Of a stretch of 64,000 nt of DNA, positions 24,101-39,100 are shown piece by piece (the first letter of the stretch is position 1; every line of letters starts with the position of its first letter). A program made the position numbers and the translations under genes. The stretch is from Hofstenia miamia (lineage: Eukaryota > Xenacoelomorpha > Acoela > Hofsteniidae): positions 2,062,973-2,126,972 of the forward strand of contig CABFPE010000039.1 of assembly GCA_900660155.1 (NCBI GenBank). Direction: 5' to 3'. The notes beneath the pieces are model-generated. The model made no database searches. It was not told the DNA's origin and was given only the letters and a program-made list of their open reading frames with translations.

Positions 24101-27100
24101 CAGTAAATCTACAAGGATAAAACATTTCAGGTCGGTTATTGCTTCTAAGAGCCTTAAACCAACGAATTTCATTAAAAATAGTTCATACTTTAACGTAATC
24201 CATGAATAATTAATGCAACATGGCAGGGGAGCACATTTACTCATAAATATATCCAAAATTCTCAATGAGCTTGGAGAAAACTGCTTAAAAATGAGGAAAA
24301 AACCGGTTGTATCCTTAATGATACAAAAGGCAGACATTTATAGATTCAAATAATTTATTTCTTATGGAGCTGTTACCGACTTAAACTTTAAAGATTGTCC
24401 AAGTTCTTTCAAGTTCCTATATTAATTTTTAAAATAGTCACTATAATTAGAAAAAATCATTTTGGTTTTTTAAAGAGTTGCATTGGAGTATATGGTTTAT
24501 TACCTTTGTTTTCAAAACCCAAAATAAATTCTGTATTTCATTAATGCATTGCATTGTATTCTGACAGTTGAAAATACTCAGCATAAATTCTAAAGTAAAA
24601 TAATATCTAATTGCCAATTTTCAATAATTTCATGTAATTTTGAAGGGAAAGTTCCAATTTTATGCTTTAAAAAACCAAGCTAATATTTTCCAAGTTGTAG
24701 TGACACTTTTAAGCAAACTTATAAGAACTTGAAAGATCTTTAAAGTTGAAGTTGGTAGCAGTTCCATGTTAAGCAACAAAATTTGATATTTCAATCAACA
24801 AACCACTTTTATGTTATATTATGCTGTTCTTAGGTGTATTATAAGTGCTCTGTGAGTTAAGTTGGTCCATTAGTGTACAAAACTCATTATTAGATTTTAC
24901 TCTCGAATATGATATATTACAATACTTCATTTGAAAATAATGGGTGTCATAATGATGTGCTTGTTCTGTTAATTTTGTATCGAATTGAGATTTGTTGCAA
25001 ATTTTGCAAATTGTGAAGAAGTTAATTTTACTTTTGCAGAAACAGCGAAAGAATACATTTTCCTTAAAGAGTGAACTTCATTTGCTTTAGTAGTTTATTG
25101 TTATTCTTAGTTTTTTAAAATTTTACCTTCAATTTTACAGTAGTATAATTTTTTTTTATTAATGTTTTAGTAGTTGTGTGTATAAGCAAGGCTCCTGAAA
25201 ATCCACAAATTTATCTTCAAATCCCAATACGAATTTTAAGAACCTATTTTTTCAAATGCAAAATTCGAATCTTACTATATTAGTTCATTTAAAACAAACA
25301 GAATTCAAAATTGTAAATTCGAACTGACTTACTAACTAGTTCTTCCTATGTGTTCTTTTGCAATATAGTAAGTTTCATTTCAATATCAGTTATCTTTAGT
25401 ATTTTTGGATATTTGGGGTTGGCCAGTAGATTATATAAACGACTGTGCATTGGACACATTTGAATGATACGTAAACAAAGAAATGCATGTAAAATTGGAA
25501 CAAATTAAAATTTGAAATGTTTTTGGAATCTGAATCCTAAGATCAAAGGCCCTGAGTAACAGTATAATAGCTATATAGTGTAAAACTATTTTGAAATCTA
25601 GCAAACCAAATTTGTTGTGAAATTGAAAATTTAAACAAAAACTATTTTTTTTAAATTAGCTATTAACAGCAAAGCTGCCGGCTGTTAATATTAACAGCAA
25701 ATGTGCCACACCTGATTACAACGTAATTCAGCAGAAGTAAAGTATTACCTCAGATATAAGTCTAAATGTATGCACCGCAGTCTTAGACTCCTCGAGATTC
25801 CAAGAACTTAGATCAACGTCAATGCCTCCCAAAAAGAAATTCTTTCTAACCTTGTGTCTATGCCATACACCAAGCGACAACATTCGCCCGCGTACATGAC
25901 TCAATGGCATCACATACTAAAAAGATGTCGACAAAGTTAAACTATTTCCATAAAAATTGAAGATCGTTAATTAAAATTATCAAGAATGCACGAGACGAAG
26001 AACAAGAAAATGTATATATTCTCTACATATTACACTATATAATGTATATATAATATATGTATATATGATATAGGATATATATATATATATATATATGATA
26101 TACATATATATATATATATATATGATATACATATATACATATACATGATATATATATATATATATATATNNNNNNNNNNNNNNNNNNNNNNNNNNNNNNN
26201 NNNNNNNNNNNNNNNNNNNNNNNNNNNNNNNNNNNNNNNNNNNNNNNNNNNNNNNNNNNNNNNNNNNNNNNNNNNNNNNNNNNNNNNNNNNNNNNNNNNN
26301 NNNNNNNNNNNNNATATATATATATATATATATATATATCAGACTTGTCAACGAGCCGACATTTCCAAGCTCGGCTCGTTTACATTTTGTGTAAGTACGG
26401 CTCGCCACTTAAAATCTTTGAATGAAGCTCGTTTTAGCTCGGTATTTTTTTAAAAATATTGTGCTCAAAGAATTTGTTACATAGCTCTTCCTATTATTTA
26501 ATAAACATTTCTTAAATAAGATTATTGGAAAGGCATACTGGCTGCAAAAAATAAGGAAAATCTCCATAATTAAATTAACCAGCAGAAATATAAACTTGCT
26601 GTGCCTAAAATAGGCTCGTTTTTGGCTCGTTGTATATCAAATATTGTGCTCAAGCTCGGCTCGTTGACAAGTCTGATTATATATATATATATAGACATGA
26701 GTAGCAATTGTAAAACTAGTTTAGTTTGCGAAAGCGTTATGTCTTTTATAGTTCGCTTGCATATATTGGATGGTACCTTACAATATCAGATAAACTTCTA
26801 TGATGTCTAAATCAGCATATACAATTTGTTCAAACAGTGTCAATTAAGTCATCCGCATAAATTACACTCATTGCCAAATGAAAACCTAATATTTTACTTC
26901 ATACTAAAAAAGATGATTATGGATTTATGTGAAAGTAATGGATTTTGCTTTTACCAACTACTTAAATTCTGACTTTAAGAGCATCTCTTCATATTTACAA
27001 GATTTTAAATCGTCGGCAATTGGTCATAAATGGGGTTTCATAAATTTAAATACACATAGCAGAATGGTATGCAAGAGATCACAAAACACTAAAACATGTC

Positions 27101-30100
27101 CCAAGTGACACAGTAATTCACTTCCACATATGTCAGACGATATTAGATCATTCTCATAAATCATTGTTATAAATAAGCCTAAAAACCGACATTGAATTAT
27201 AAAATTTTGCCATTTTTATAACACCAACGAAGATAAAGCGTTGTATAAAATGTCTGTTGGTACACTAATAGATGCTATATCTTAAACTTGTGCATTTCCC
27301 CATTTGCGTTACTGAAATTTTTAATGGAATAATTTTAGGCATTTTAAGTTTATCATAATATCCCGTCATCTCTTTTGGAATAAATATATTAAAATACGAC
27401 ACGTTGTGCAGCAAGGAGAATAAATTACCATTTCTGTCAACAAAAATATGTCTAAAAATATTAACATTACATTAACCTCCATAATTTGAATATGACCATT
27501 TTTCAATTTGAAAGGAAGCTAATGCGCAGATAAAAGCCCCGTTTCCCTTATATAAGGAGAAGTCATAAGGGAAAACAAAACTTATCTTGTAAACGGGTTA
27601 AAGCCGACAATTTATTGTCATATGGGAGTTCGTAGTTAGGTAAAAGCCTTAAGAAATGCATTAACTTGCGTTTATCAGATGGGTTCCCCAAATTAAGCGG
27701 AATAAATTTTCGGTGGATGCACTTGATGTATTTTACAATGTCGTTATGGGCCTCTTGCACAGGCGTAGGTGAGAAACAGTGGCGTCCGCAAGGGGACATT
27801 GTAGAATGTCCCAACGTCAGGTTTTCAAAATTGATTTTGATTGGCTAAATCAAAAAATTTCGCCAACAACTTAAAAACTAAGGTCATAGAGTGCATTTTA
27901 GTGTTAAATTTTCATGAATAAGATGCCCACAGTCAGAAAATCGTGCGTCCGCGCTTGGTAAGGGCATCAATTAGGAAAGTGAATTAAAACAGGAATACCA
28001 ATGATATGCTCAGCAAATGATTAAATAACTGGTATATAAAAATAAGGCTAAATATTTAAAATTATATTGATTACACCGTTATCGTATCCGTCTATTAGTA
28101 AAAGAAGAAACTATACAAGCATATCAACAAATGATTTACATAACATTATGCTAAAATAATTAAATTTAGAGGAACAATGAGATGCAACACCTGTCTTAGA
28201 AGTCTGCACAGTCTTTCTGTAAAACAGACACGTGACCAATAAATTAATGAAATCAACTGGAAAATCATGAACACTTTAATCAATTAGCATATACTCGTCG
28301 GTTAGTTACATATATAATGTGATTCACAAAGAAATTGTAGATAATCTGCTAGGTTTTCTACATAGTTATGATATCGTGTGACAGACAGTGCATGAATGAC
28401 AAATGGAATAATTCACCTTGAAAACAAGACGTCAATATACAAAAATGGTTGTCTTAATAATTGTTGACTTTATTGTAGGTATTTTCTAAACGCTATAATT
28501 GACAATTCGCACGATTCATTAAAATTGAATGCATCTTATTTGAGCTCCAAGATTTTAGCAGTTGCTTTATATATTACACAAAAAAATTTTGATAAAAGTG
28601 TTGGAAATCTTCGAGTCTTCTTAATTTGAGATGAATCCCGGGTGTGAGTGAAGTGAGGGTCTGATGTTAAAGTGTCCTTGAAATTCTTATATGAAAAAAT
28701 CCAAACATGTGCTTGAATTATGTAAATTAGAATGTTTGGCTGGTTGATTTCAAACAAGCATTGCACATAAGCACATAATCGTTTCCACAGCAATAACTCT
28801 TTGCAGGATTCTAGAAACTTTTGAACGGGTGGGGTAGCGGGTCAATTTTTTATAGAATTCTTGTATAGAACGATTATTTATTTGCAAGTCATACGAAATC
28901 TAATCATATGTTGTAAAAAATTCAATGATTTATGAGGTATTTCGCAAAACTTTAAAGTATACACACGCACCTGGTGCCAATATGCCAAAGACCTAATGTT
29001 GAAAAGTTTTAGTAATATGAATAATTTCTTTCTGATTCTTTGATAATTCATAATTTCGTTGTATAAGGCATGTGATGGAAAATTTAATCTATATTGGTAT
29101 GCAGTTTGCCTTAAGACATAAAGGAGGAGGTATTACCCTTAAAAAGATTGAAGATACATTGCATATAAATGGTATTAACCAAATTGTTTAACTAAAAATT
29201 AAAATTTAAAACAACTAGGATCAAAGTATAACTCGCATACAAATAAACAAAAACAAAGCTTTGGCTAAAAAACACCCGACCACCATTGCATTAAGATGAT
29301 TTTTTTTGACATTTTTACACATAGGAGTTATTATCATAGAAACAACAATAATAATGCGATATTCGCGTAATTTCTGTCGGGATAATTCTAAAATTGATTT
29401 TCCAATGTAATTAAAAACTCACTATTGCTGCAAGCTGCAACTCACTGAAAATATTTTTACAGAAACAATCATTAATGTAGATTTCTGACAGAATTTGCCC
29501 TTTAAATCACAACTTTTCAAAATTAAAATTTTGTTAGAGTAAACCGGTTAGATCACGTACTACACGTATAATATATGCGTATTTTACCGATTGTACCATT
29601 AGTTATTCGGAAATATGAAACGTGCCTTCAATATTGCATTCCACTAAATTTAGCAATTTTCAAATATTAAATGATATACAACAGCTGAAATGTAAATAAT
29701 TCTCACCGAAAAACGATAGTTGAAAACAGGGTTAAGTTGATTGTAGATAACTGGCGACTTTCGCTTGAAAACCATGTTTTCGTCGGGAAGCAGTTGCAGT
29801 TTCAAATATGGACTTGAACTGCCATGCTTTTTATCAGCAATGGCTAAACCTCGGCAGCAGTACACAAATACAAATAATTCTAAAAATATTTCATTATAAA
29901 TCTAATTAAATTAATGACACCCTAAATTTCTAAAATGTGAACTTCAAATAAACAATGCGTAAATTATTCAAAACCCAATGTGCAGTATGTTTGTGTCTTA
30001 TACGTAAGTATGGTAATATCTTGGTGATAGCTGGAATCGTTGAAAATTCAACCCGAAGAAATTATGAAGGCAGAAAATAATACATTATTCCCAAATAAGT

Positions 30101-33100
30101 AGTGAAAATATTATAGTAGTAATTGCTAGTAACAGTAGTTGAACAGGAATCTGAAGATGCAAGAGGAATAACCAAAGCTGAAATCTACGCAAGTGTTTCA
30201 AATATGTGATCAAATCGACAGGGGGTATAAACTAGTTCCGTGTGAATGATCTATGCATTCACAANATGCAAGAGGAATAACCAAAGCTGAAATCTACGCA
30301 AGTGCTTCAAATATGTGATCAAATCGACAGGGGGTATAAACTAGTTCCGTGTGAATGATCTATGCATTCACAACTGCCAAGTTCAATCTGATGTCTACTC
30401 TCAAGTTGCGATTTTTTTTTCGTGTGAAAAAACACCTAGAAATTCAAATATTTATAGTAAAAAGGTTGAAAATTTTCAAATAAAAAAATTCAGTAGCATG
30501 TGTTGCTAGCAAATCTGTTTTTTTATTTAGTGAATAATAAATACAGGACATAATGCACATCCTCTTAATAATACAATAATAACTTTAAGCTAAAATGCGG
30601 ATGTAATCACAATAACATAACCAAAACGAATTAAAAAATAGTATAAAGTTAATCTAAATTAGGAATTTGTCCAAGTGAATTGGTTAAAAAATTATGACAG
30701 ACGAGCAGAAGTGAGGAACTCTTTTGATAAGTGACCTACCCATCCCATATTGTATATTACAAGCAAAAAACTAATTAATTTCTGGAAATGATTAACAGTT
30801 TTAGAGACAATTAAGCATCATTTTGTTGGATTTTGATTAAAAATTTCTACAGAGATGGGAAAGATATTTCCCAACGACAATCTCGGATACCCGTTTAGAA
30901 ATGTATTTGCTTTAAAACTGCAACTTCCTGCCTCACCTATAACTCTTGGTACATAATATACTTATATCTAAAAAAATAAAAGGCAAAAATAAAAAAAATT
31001 GATGCAAACATTTTTTCTAGGTAAAAGGTTCAAAATTCAAAAGAAAATGAAGAAAGCTGCAAAATATAATGGTTATGCAAAGCATTTCAAAGCTTTTTAA
31101 TTAAGCGCTTTTAGCTAAAATAGCATTTATAGTTTACTCAATTAACAAATTGAATCAATTAATAATTTTAGCATACTACAATGTAAAATGGTGAGTGTAA
31201 TTAATTTTTAAGCTATTCTCATTTCTTCACTCGTAAACTAATGCTAAAATGCAGTCGTGTTTTCGTGAGATATAGCCCAGGTCTACAGATGTGGATGGAA
31301 ATCACATGGAATCTTATAAATAATCAAATTGAGTTTCGGTGGATTGTAAACAACGAAAAACTGCCACAGTATATGAAAATTTTCTGAAGAGGAGCATGAG
31401 CTGCAATTTTCAGGATCAGTCCGAATGATCAAATAAAATTTTTTGATGATCCAATTTTGAAAACATAAATTTAAATTCTCACTGATATAGTTAGTCTTTT
31501 CTAGGACAAAAGAAGTAAATGCCAAAATAATAAAATAACTAAAATATTACAAGTATTGCTTGTTTTGATAAATTTCATGTGCACGTTTTTGTGAATAGCA
31601 AATAATGTAATGAAACTATTGACATATAAAATATACCACAATAGTTCCACTCACTCAATTTGCTGTATAGACAATTACCAATTGCAAACCGGAGGTAAAA
31701 TTGCCTGGCCGTGAATTTTACAAACCAGGCGGGAAAATCCTTCCAGTTTTAAACAGTCGCGATTAATATGTCTACTTAATTAAAACGGTATACGAAAAAC
31801 ATGTACAGGATTTCAATGTAAGACAGCAACTACTTTGTTCTGCAGGTACGAGCATGAAATTACAAAAGTAAATCAAATTAACACCAATTGTTTGCAACAC
31901 TTAGCATTCTTCGAACACTAAAATGAAGAAAATCATGACAAAATATTTGTTTTCCTTATTTGAAAATGATCATATTACATGAAACATATCGGTTGACGAA
32001 AAACGGAATTGTTCTTTTAACCTGCTATGTCACATGGCACCAGTATTTTTCGAAAAAACAGCTTTTAAGAGACGGATTTGTCTCAGTAAAAAAGAAGTTT
32101 TGTATTTCATCAATTAACCGTTGAATACAAGTATCTAATTTTATAATGAAATAATATTTTCAGGAAATCTCTTGTAGTTCTCTAGGACTACCATTAGTAT
32201 CTACGTAAACAGGAATTGAAATCTTATCCAATGAAGAAATTCCGCAAAATAATATTAACAAAGCAAGACAGAAGGAATAAGAGAAATTAGTTAAACAGAT
32301 ACAACGTACCTAAATCATCCATATCATAGTAGATGTTGACATCAATTTGGCCGGTGACGGGAATGGGAGAAGAATCACTGAGCACGCTGTCTAAGCTGCT
32401 AACGCTATAGAGACTATCAACGCTGCTCTAAAATTTACAATTATATTTAAAAATGTGTATAAACTTATGGATATTAACAATTCAGAATGTAAACATGAAT
32501 AACCGTCAGAATAAGAAAGAGATAAAGCCTTAAAATGTGAATTACATTATTCCAAAACAGATTACAGTGTACACACATTTAAAAGAAGAATGTTTTTAAA
32601 AGCATTAATGCCAAAGTTAAGCCTCAAACTAAATATATATTAACGAAGCCACTTCTTTGAAGCCTGTTCCAAGCCGATTCTAACAAAGGATTCTATGCAA
32701 AATCTGAAAAAACCAAAACATGATATGTGAGCGTAGAGCTGGAAATGCTTTAAAAGTGATTTACTAATAATTGCGAATTTTATTTGACTCTACGTCAAAT
32801 AAAACTAGTAAAGGAAAACTGCATACAATTGGTTATGTTACACCTTTGAGAATTGCGTCTGATAGAATATGTGATTAGAAAACAGAAATAAAATAACTAA
32901 CAAGCTTCTATCCCATATAGCCGACAACAATGCTTAAATTAAAATATATTACCGTTAAGGATGTGCTTGATAAATTGGCTTTGAACTTAAATGGATTACT
33001 GGCATGTGTTGAGGAGAGATTCAGCAAGGAAATGGATCGAAGTGCCTGCTTGGCGAGCTAAATTGATAAACATCAAAAAAAACTTTTCATTTATCACAAA

Positions 33101-36100
33101 TTATTTCTTTAAGAAAAATTCAGACACAAATACAGAAAGGGAGGTGCAGCCGCACACCATCCAACCAGAGGGGACTAAATATGAAAAAATATTTTTACGG
33201 AAAATTCTAATAAAAATGTAGAAAAAGTTTTAATTGTGTTGTTTTAAGTATAGTCTCGTTACTGCAAGAACAGAACGGTGAATCTTTTTAGTGGAGTGGG
33301 GCAACTTGAAAATATTTTTTACTCAATTTCAATGCAAACAAAAGTTAAAAAATTAATTGCTGATATCAACATAAATACTATCACTGATACTATGTATAGC
33401 GCTATACATTTAAAAAGATAACTAAAGATTATCCGAGTAGAAACGAAGAAATTCATGTTATTGTCTGACACAATTTCTCCAAAAATGTACAACTTCTCAC
33501 TCACATGGCAATCTTCAAAAAATACATAAGCAAACAGCGACAAATTTACTAAACGATAAATAAAAGTGGTTTTTGTGATAAGAGGTTTACAACATCACAG
33601 AAGTAGGAAGCCTCCCCTCCGCAGAAGAGGTTGGATGGCGTTAGAATCCATGTACATAACATGAATATAATCGTAGTTGAATATATTTATGTGATGGAAT
33701 TTTTTTCAAAGTTTTATTAGAACAAAGGTAGGAATTGATCTGAAGATGCTTTCAGTCATAATTAATGAATATCAATCACTAGAGAGTGGTAAGAGATGTA
33801 TTTTAAAGTAGACTTTGCGACGACTTTGATTTCCAGACATCAAACGGCGATAATAATTCTCATCTCTTCAAAACAAAGACTCATTCGATTATTTCCAATC
33901 CCACCACGAAAATCAATAAATTCCGTAAAAATACTGAACGATAATAAAGCGATGGCACAGGGACGGAGCATACAACAATTAAGAAACAGCATCTAAGTAG
34001 ATTCCATAGACTACTTTCTACAAATTGATTTAATCTTGTGCAACACTTTCACCGTGTACAGACACAGACTGATTAAATCTGACTTTAATTTTTCAAAATA
34101 GGGCCGATAACTCCTAATCTAAACCGGGCCAATTCATTTCATGTCATATATCATTACAATAGCACTAAATATTGTATACATTAAATTTAAAAGATATATG
34201 ATAGCTAATGTAATTCTAGAACCACACGTATAGAAAATGAATAAACCGCGTTTATATATTTGAAAAAACACGTTTTCAGCAGGAACATTTATCACTTGAA
34301 TTCTATTTAATTTAGCAAGAATTCTGATTTGCTCATTCGAGTTTGGAGTTCGCATATTTTCCATATTACACGGTCTTTTTCAGCTAATGTTGGCGGATAC
34401 GTGTGTCCTAAAGAAAAAGCAAGCTCCCGTCTAGTATTCAAATATGAGCAGCTCAGCAAACAATAACCTATTTCACGAATAAACGTTTTCTGTTAGCATT
34501 TTTGTTACATAATTTAATTTTTGTTAACTCTACATTGCTCAAAGAACATATATTATTCATAAAAAACATAAAAACGTGTTTTTTTACAATAAAAAATGTT
34601 TTTTACGAAAAAACCAAAACTACCAACCAAGTTATGCAATACAATAATCAAACTTCTCCATAAAAATTAAGCAATGGTGCANAATAAAAAATGTTTTTTA
34701 CGAAAAAACCAAACCTACCAACCATGTTATGCAATACAATAATCAAACTCCTCCATAAAAATTAAGCAATGGTGCATGTTTCTGTGTAGTTATAGATTTT
34801 TAAGATTACTTAACATCCTCTAAATTGATTTGAAAATTTCAATTTTGATATGAATCAGTCCAATAAAAAAATCTATTGCACTCGATGGTACGAAGCAACT
34901 GTTAAAACATCGTGTTATTTGAAAAAAAAACATCAAAAAGAGACTAAAATATTACATGAAAAATGCAAGATTGCCTGCAATAATCATAAGTAGGAAACTC
35001 AATGGATAAACTTTGTTATGATACTATAAAAGAATATGGTAGGTTTTCCACTCAAATATATACATTTCTTAAATTAAATGATATAAAGGCTAGTAAATTA
35101 TGCGAAACAAAAGACTAAGAAAATTCAATTAGCTGCACAATGATACTGTTATTGCGTTGTGTTTGTAAGGCGAGACTAAATAAGGTTGATGATTAGTAGC
35201 AAAAAATGTCTGCTATGAACCTAAATAGGAAAAAATCTTACAAAAACTGGACTTTTCATAACTTATAACTAATAATGCATTAACTTCATTCAAAATTGGT
35301 AAAGACGTACTCTTGAATTTGTAATAATGAAATTAACAATAGTACTCTTCTGTTACGACGCTCTGATAGAAATGTAATTATATTTGTGACTTAGGATGAG
35401 TCGGTAACGCAATACGCTGCTCTGAAATGTATGCTATGGGCACTAACCAAGTTTGAGTCAAGATCTGTTATTGGACGGAGTGCTCTATATCTATTAACAC
35501 AAAGTTTATAGCAAAACTAGTAATGTCGTTTTTTTGCAACATATCGTCAGATTCAATCAAAAATTGGTCGAGTGAAAAAAAACTGAGAAAAAATTTTCTT
35601 TAATAACAAAGTTTATCTTATTTCAAATGTTGCATACATCATTTGAAACATTCACTTAAACCATGTATCGATAGATGCGTTAAAACTTCATTGATTTAGA
35701 AATATAACTTTGAATTTTTCAAAATCTCCTTTTTGACTTGAATCTTACAACATGCAAAAAAACCAAATTTTCTGAAAATTAAAAATATATTTTCCTTGCT
35801 ATGTTTTAGAGCCTCTAAAAGGGAAATGGGAAAACCAAATATCTCATCAAATAATTCAATCAAAATCTGAATTGACAACGAAAATATAATTGTGAAACAA
35901 AACTTTGCTAAGAAAAGTTTTTGAAGACCTTTGTCTAACACTATTTTGTATGAAAATGAATTGAAATAAGCTTACTCTTGTGGAATGATATGCAAAATGT
36001 CATGGAAATGAAGGCAAAGAATTTTAATAACGAAATTAACACTACCAATATTGGATTCCAAACAAATAAAAAGACTTGCATTGTTTTCATGATGAATGTG

Positions 36101-39100
36101 AGTTGGTTCCGTCTCTTTGGTTTTAGTGAATGAGTCATCGGTCGAAGCGTAGGAATGAAGTAACGAAGATGCGGTCGAAAAAGAAAGCTCCTAAATAGAC
36201 ACACCCACTTATTCTATTTCTAAACTATTTCAAAACGAAAAAATATTATCACAGGTAAATATAACTCATAGACCGCGGAAGTAACAGAATTTGACACGCG
36301 GTGAATAACTGGTGGGAATGTTCGCCGGTTTAAGAGAAATGAGCTCGACTTCGGCTTCCTTATACTTCAAAACCACCGTTTCGACTTCGTTAAAATTAAA
36401 TGTAATTTAAGAGAAAAATACCATTTTAAAGAATATTTTCATAACACTAAATTAAGTTGTTAACCAAGTAAAAAAATTACGCTTCAACGCTGCATTGTTT
36501 CTGCTGAAAACAAAAAAACTCGTTTATAATTTTTTTTTCTGTTTCGATAAGAAATCACGTGTAACAAATACTAGAAAATAGGCAATTGTAGCAAGCAGCT
36601 AGGCTTTTCCAACTAAATTAAAAGGTTGATCCGTTTGTTATATCGGAAGTTCATTGCATAACTGAAGATGTTGAGAGAAACTGAAAGATCAGAAGTATAC
36701 GATTAACATCATGGTTTCATAACGGTTGCATAAAATCAATGTTTCGAAACAAATAGAATATGTATTCCAACAAAACCAATCTTTCAATGAAAAACCGTAT
36801 ACTCACAGAAAAGTCCCGTTAACAATTACATCTTTAAGATAGTTGAAATTACCGCCTTTCGGTTAAATTCTCTTAACAAGGAAATTTCTGCAAAATTAAT
36901 GTTTGGTTGGCAATGCAAGCATTGGTATTTCATTTTTAAGAATAAACAATTAGCTTTGCATTAATATTTTTATAATCTTGTGGCAACTGGTGAAATCACT
37001 AATCATTCATCACCTTAACAGAAAATAAGCCTATCGAGAGCATTCTAAAAATCTAATCATATTGAAAGGATTTAAAACAAAATATCAATAATGTATTAAA
37101 CCCAATTCTGTGTTCTTCAATTAAATGGTCTTTTTGATATCTGCAAAATCATTAAAAATATAGATTGTTTGTGATATATTTTGATAAAAAAATCTTTCCC
37201 CACCTACGAGCGGAATTGACTGTTGTGGTGAGATTACTATTGGCAATTGGCGGCTTTCGAATTTATACGGACCAGTTGAAACAGAAATCATTAACATTAA
37301 AGAAATGCCTTGAGATTTATTAGTTATCAGAAATTAATGAAACAAAGAACAAAGTCACTCAATGCCTACATACCACAAACAAGAAAACGGATATCATGAT
37401 TAGCTAAACGCAAGCCCGGAGGGTAGGAATATATATAAAGTTAGTAGGTAATTCACCACTATCATTTCCAGGACGTGGTTAATGTTAGAATTGGTCTCAT
37501 TAAAAAATCCCAAAATATGTAGAAAGTTAACTATAAACTACACAAATATTTAAATTAATACCGAATAAAAACGCTACTTACTCGACTAGCTCGTGCTGAA
37601 TCGATGGTTTCATCTACAAAAGAATTTGCTATATGTATCTAAAAGAAAAGACTTCAATACTTTGTTAATTATTTGAAACGCTAAAAGTCTAACAGAGAGA
37701 ATAGAGCATGGCGCCAAGAAACTAAAAGAACTCGAGCAAGAAAAATTACTTGGAATATGCACCCGAAATATAATTTTCAAAAAGGCATTAATTAAAAAGA
37801 AAGTTACTGCATAAAAGTGGGTCACTCAATTATAGAAGCAGCACGGTATATTAGCATTTCTAGGATAACGTTATAACTAATTGAAGGTCTGCTAACAAGA
37901 AAGTAGTAAGACAATTAGCATTTTAAGTTAGAGTAATATTTTTATAAATCGACTATATGAGACAAAACTAATTTCTTTCTTCGTGCTAAATGTCAATTTC
38001 CATTAGTTTTTGCTCTGATTACTCGCTGATGCAAATTTAGGAGTAATCGAAAGCATTAAAAGGTTTAATAGTTGACGAACACATTCATGATAGTGTCAGT
38101 TATTTATGCAAATGGACTACGTATCAAAATGACCTAACATCGCAAAAATAATGAATGGATTAACTATTAACTATGTCAAAGACTTTTAAGCAAGGCTTTG
38201 ATTATGTCTAACATTAAGGTCTTGGAAATTTTCAATAATTTACTTGTCTTCGACAAATAATTTGCAAAGCGATTTTGGAAGTGCAACATCTAGGATTTTT
38301 TTATTTTGGTACGTAATATCAAGTAATGAGGTCATCAGGCATTGCGTAGTATAATGAAGTATTTCTAATTATGGTTTCTAATAACCTTTTTTAAAAAGCA
38401 CTAAAGCATTTAATCAGAAGTATTATACTTACAGAAAATGTTCAATAAATAAAAATTATGAAAATGAGAAGAGAAGTGATTTACTACCTCATCGCGCAAA
38501 TTCGCGTTAATAATTTGCTTTCAAAACTTTAGCTTTTTCAAATGCGTTTGTTTTAATAATTAAATTATTACGCTAAACTAAGAGGAAGCAAACCGTTGAA
38601 GAAAGTATACACTGAAAAATGAACACAAAAGCATCAATACAAGAAATGTTGAATATAATGAAAATTACGTCAGAGAAATGTAGGTTTTATTAACAGAAAC
38701 TCAGCGGTTAATTGAACCAGTTTAAACAATAATATTCTAATAATAAAATTCATGCTAATTAACCAAATTCTGCCGAACTTTCAATGTCAGTTCAGCAGGA
38801 AACAAATTGAACTAATTTAAACGCATCATGCAACAAATAAGATAAGCCACATGCCAAAGCACTCACCTGCCTGAATTCCAATCATGAGGTGCCTTAATAC
38901 AGTGTGTCGTTATAATAATAGTTCAAATGCTATCCAAAATATATACAATAATATTTGATGGTATGTGGTATGATAATCAGAGACCGACATGGGACCGCGC
39001 TTGAGCCGAGGTATGGGAAAAGAGTGGCTCAAATTAAAAAAAACTATTAGGCAACTACACACAAGTAAACCAAAGTGGAGTGAATCTATATAATTTATAA

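Larger units (their letters stand above)
25917..29706 (-). other. Slp intron within C2A (3,790 bases)
   Basis: Donor TCG|GTGAGA, acceptor TTTTTAG. It contains an AT microsatellite with an assembly gap, the hAT-type MITE at 26340-26675 and a coding-like patch at 27563-27814, which are listed separately. Confidence 0.7.

Noticed and set aside
24017-24337. 106-codon minus-strand open frame
   Set aside because: Hydrophobic, low-complexity residues typical of AT-rich antisense; no family match and no fit to the Slp phases.
25980-26453. Long open frames through the AT microsatellite and N run on both strands
   Set aside because: They consist of alternating Tyr-Ile from the TA repeat plus unknown residues; not coding.
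33130-33650. CCATCCAACC inverted pair around 33.16 and 33.63 kb
   Set aside because: Only about 10 bases match cleanly and there is no consistent terminal structure.
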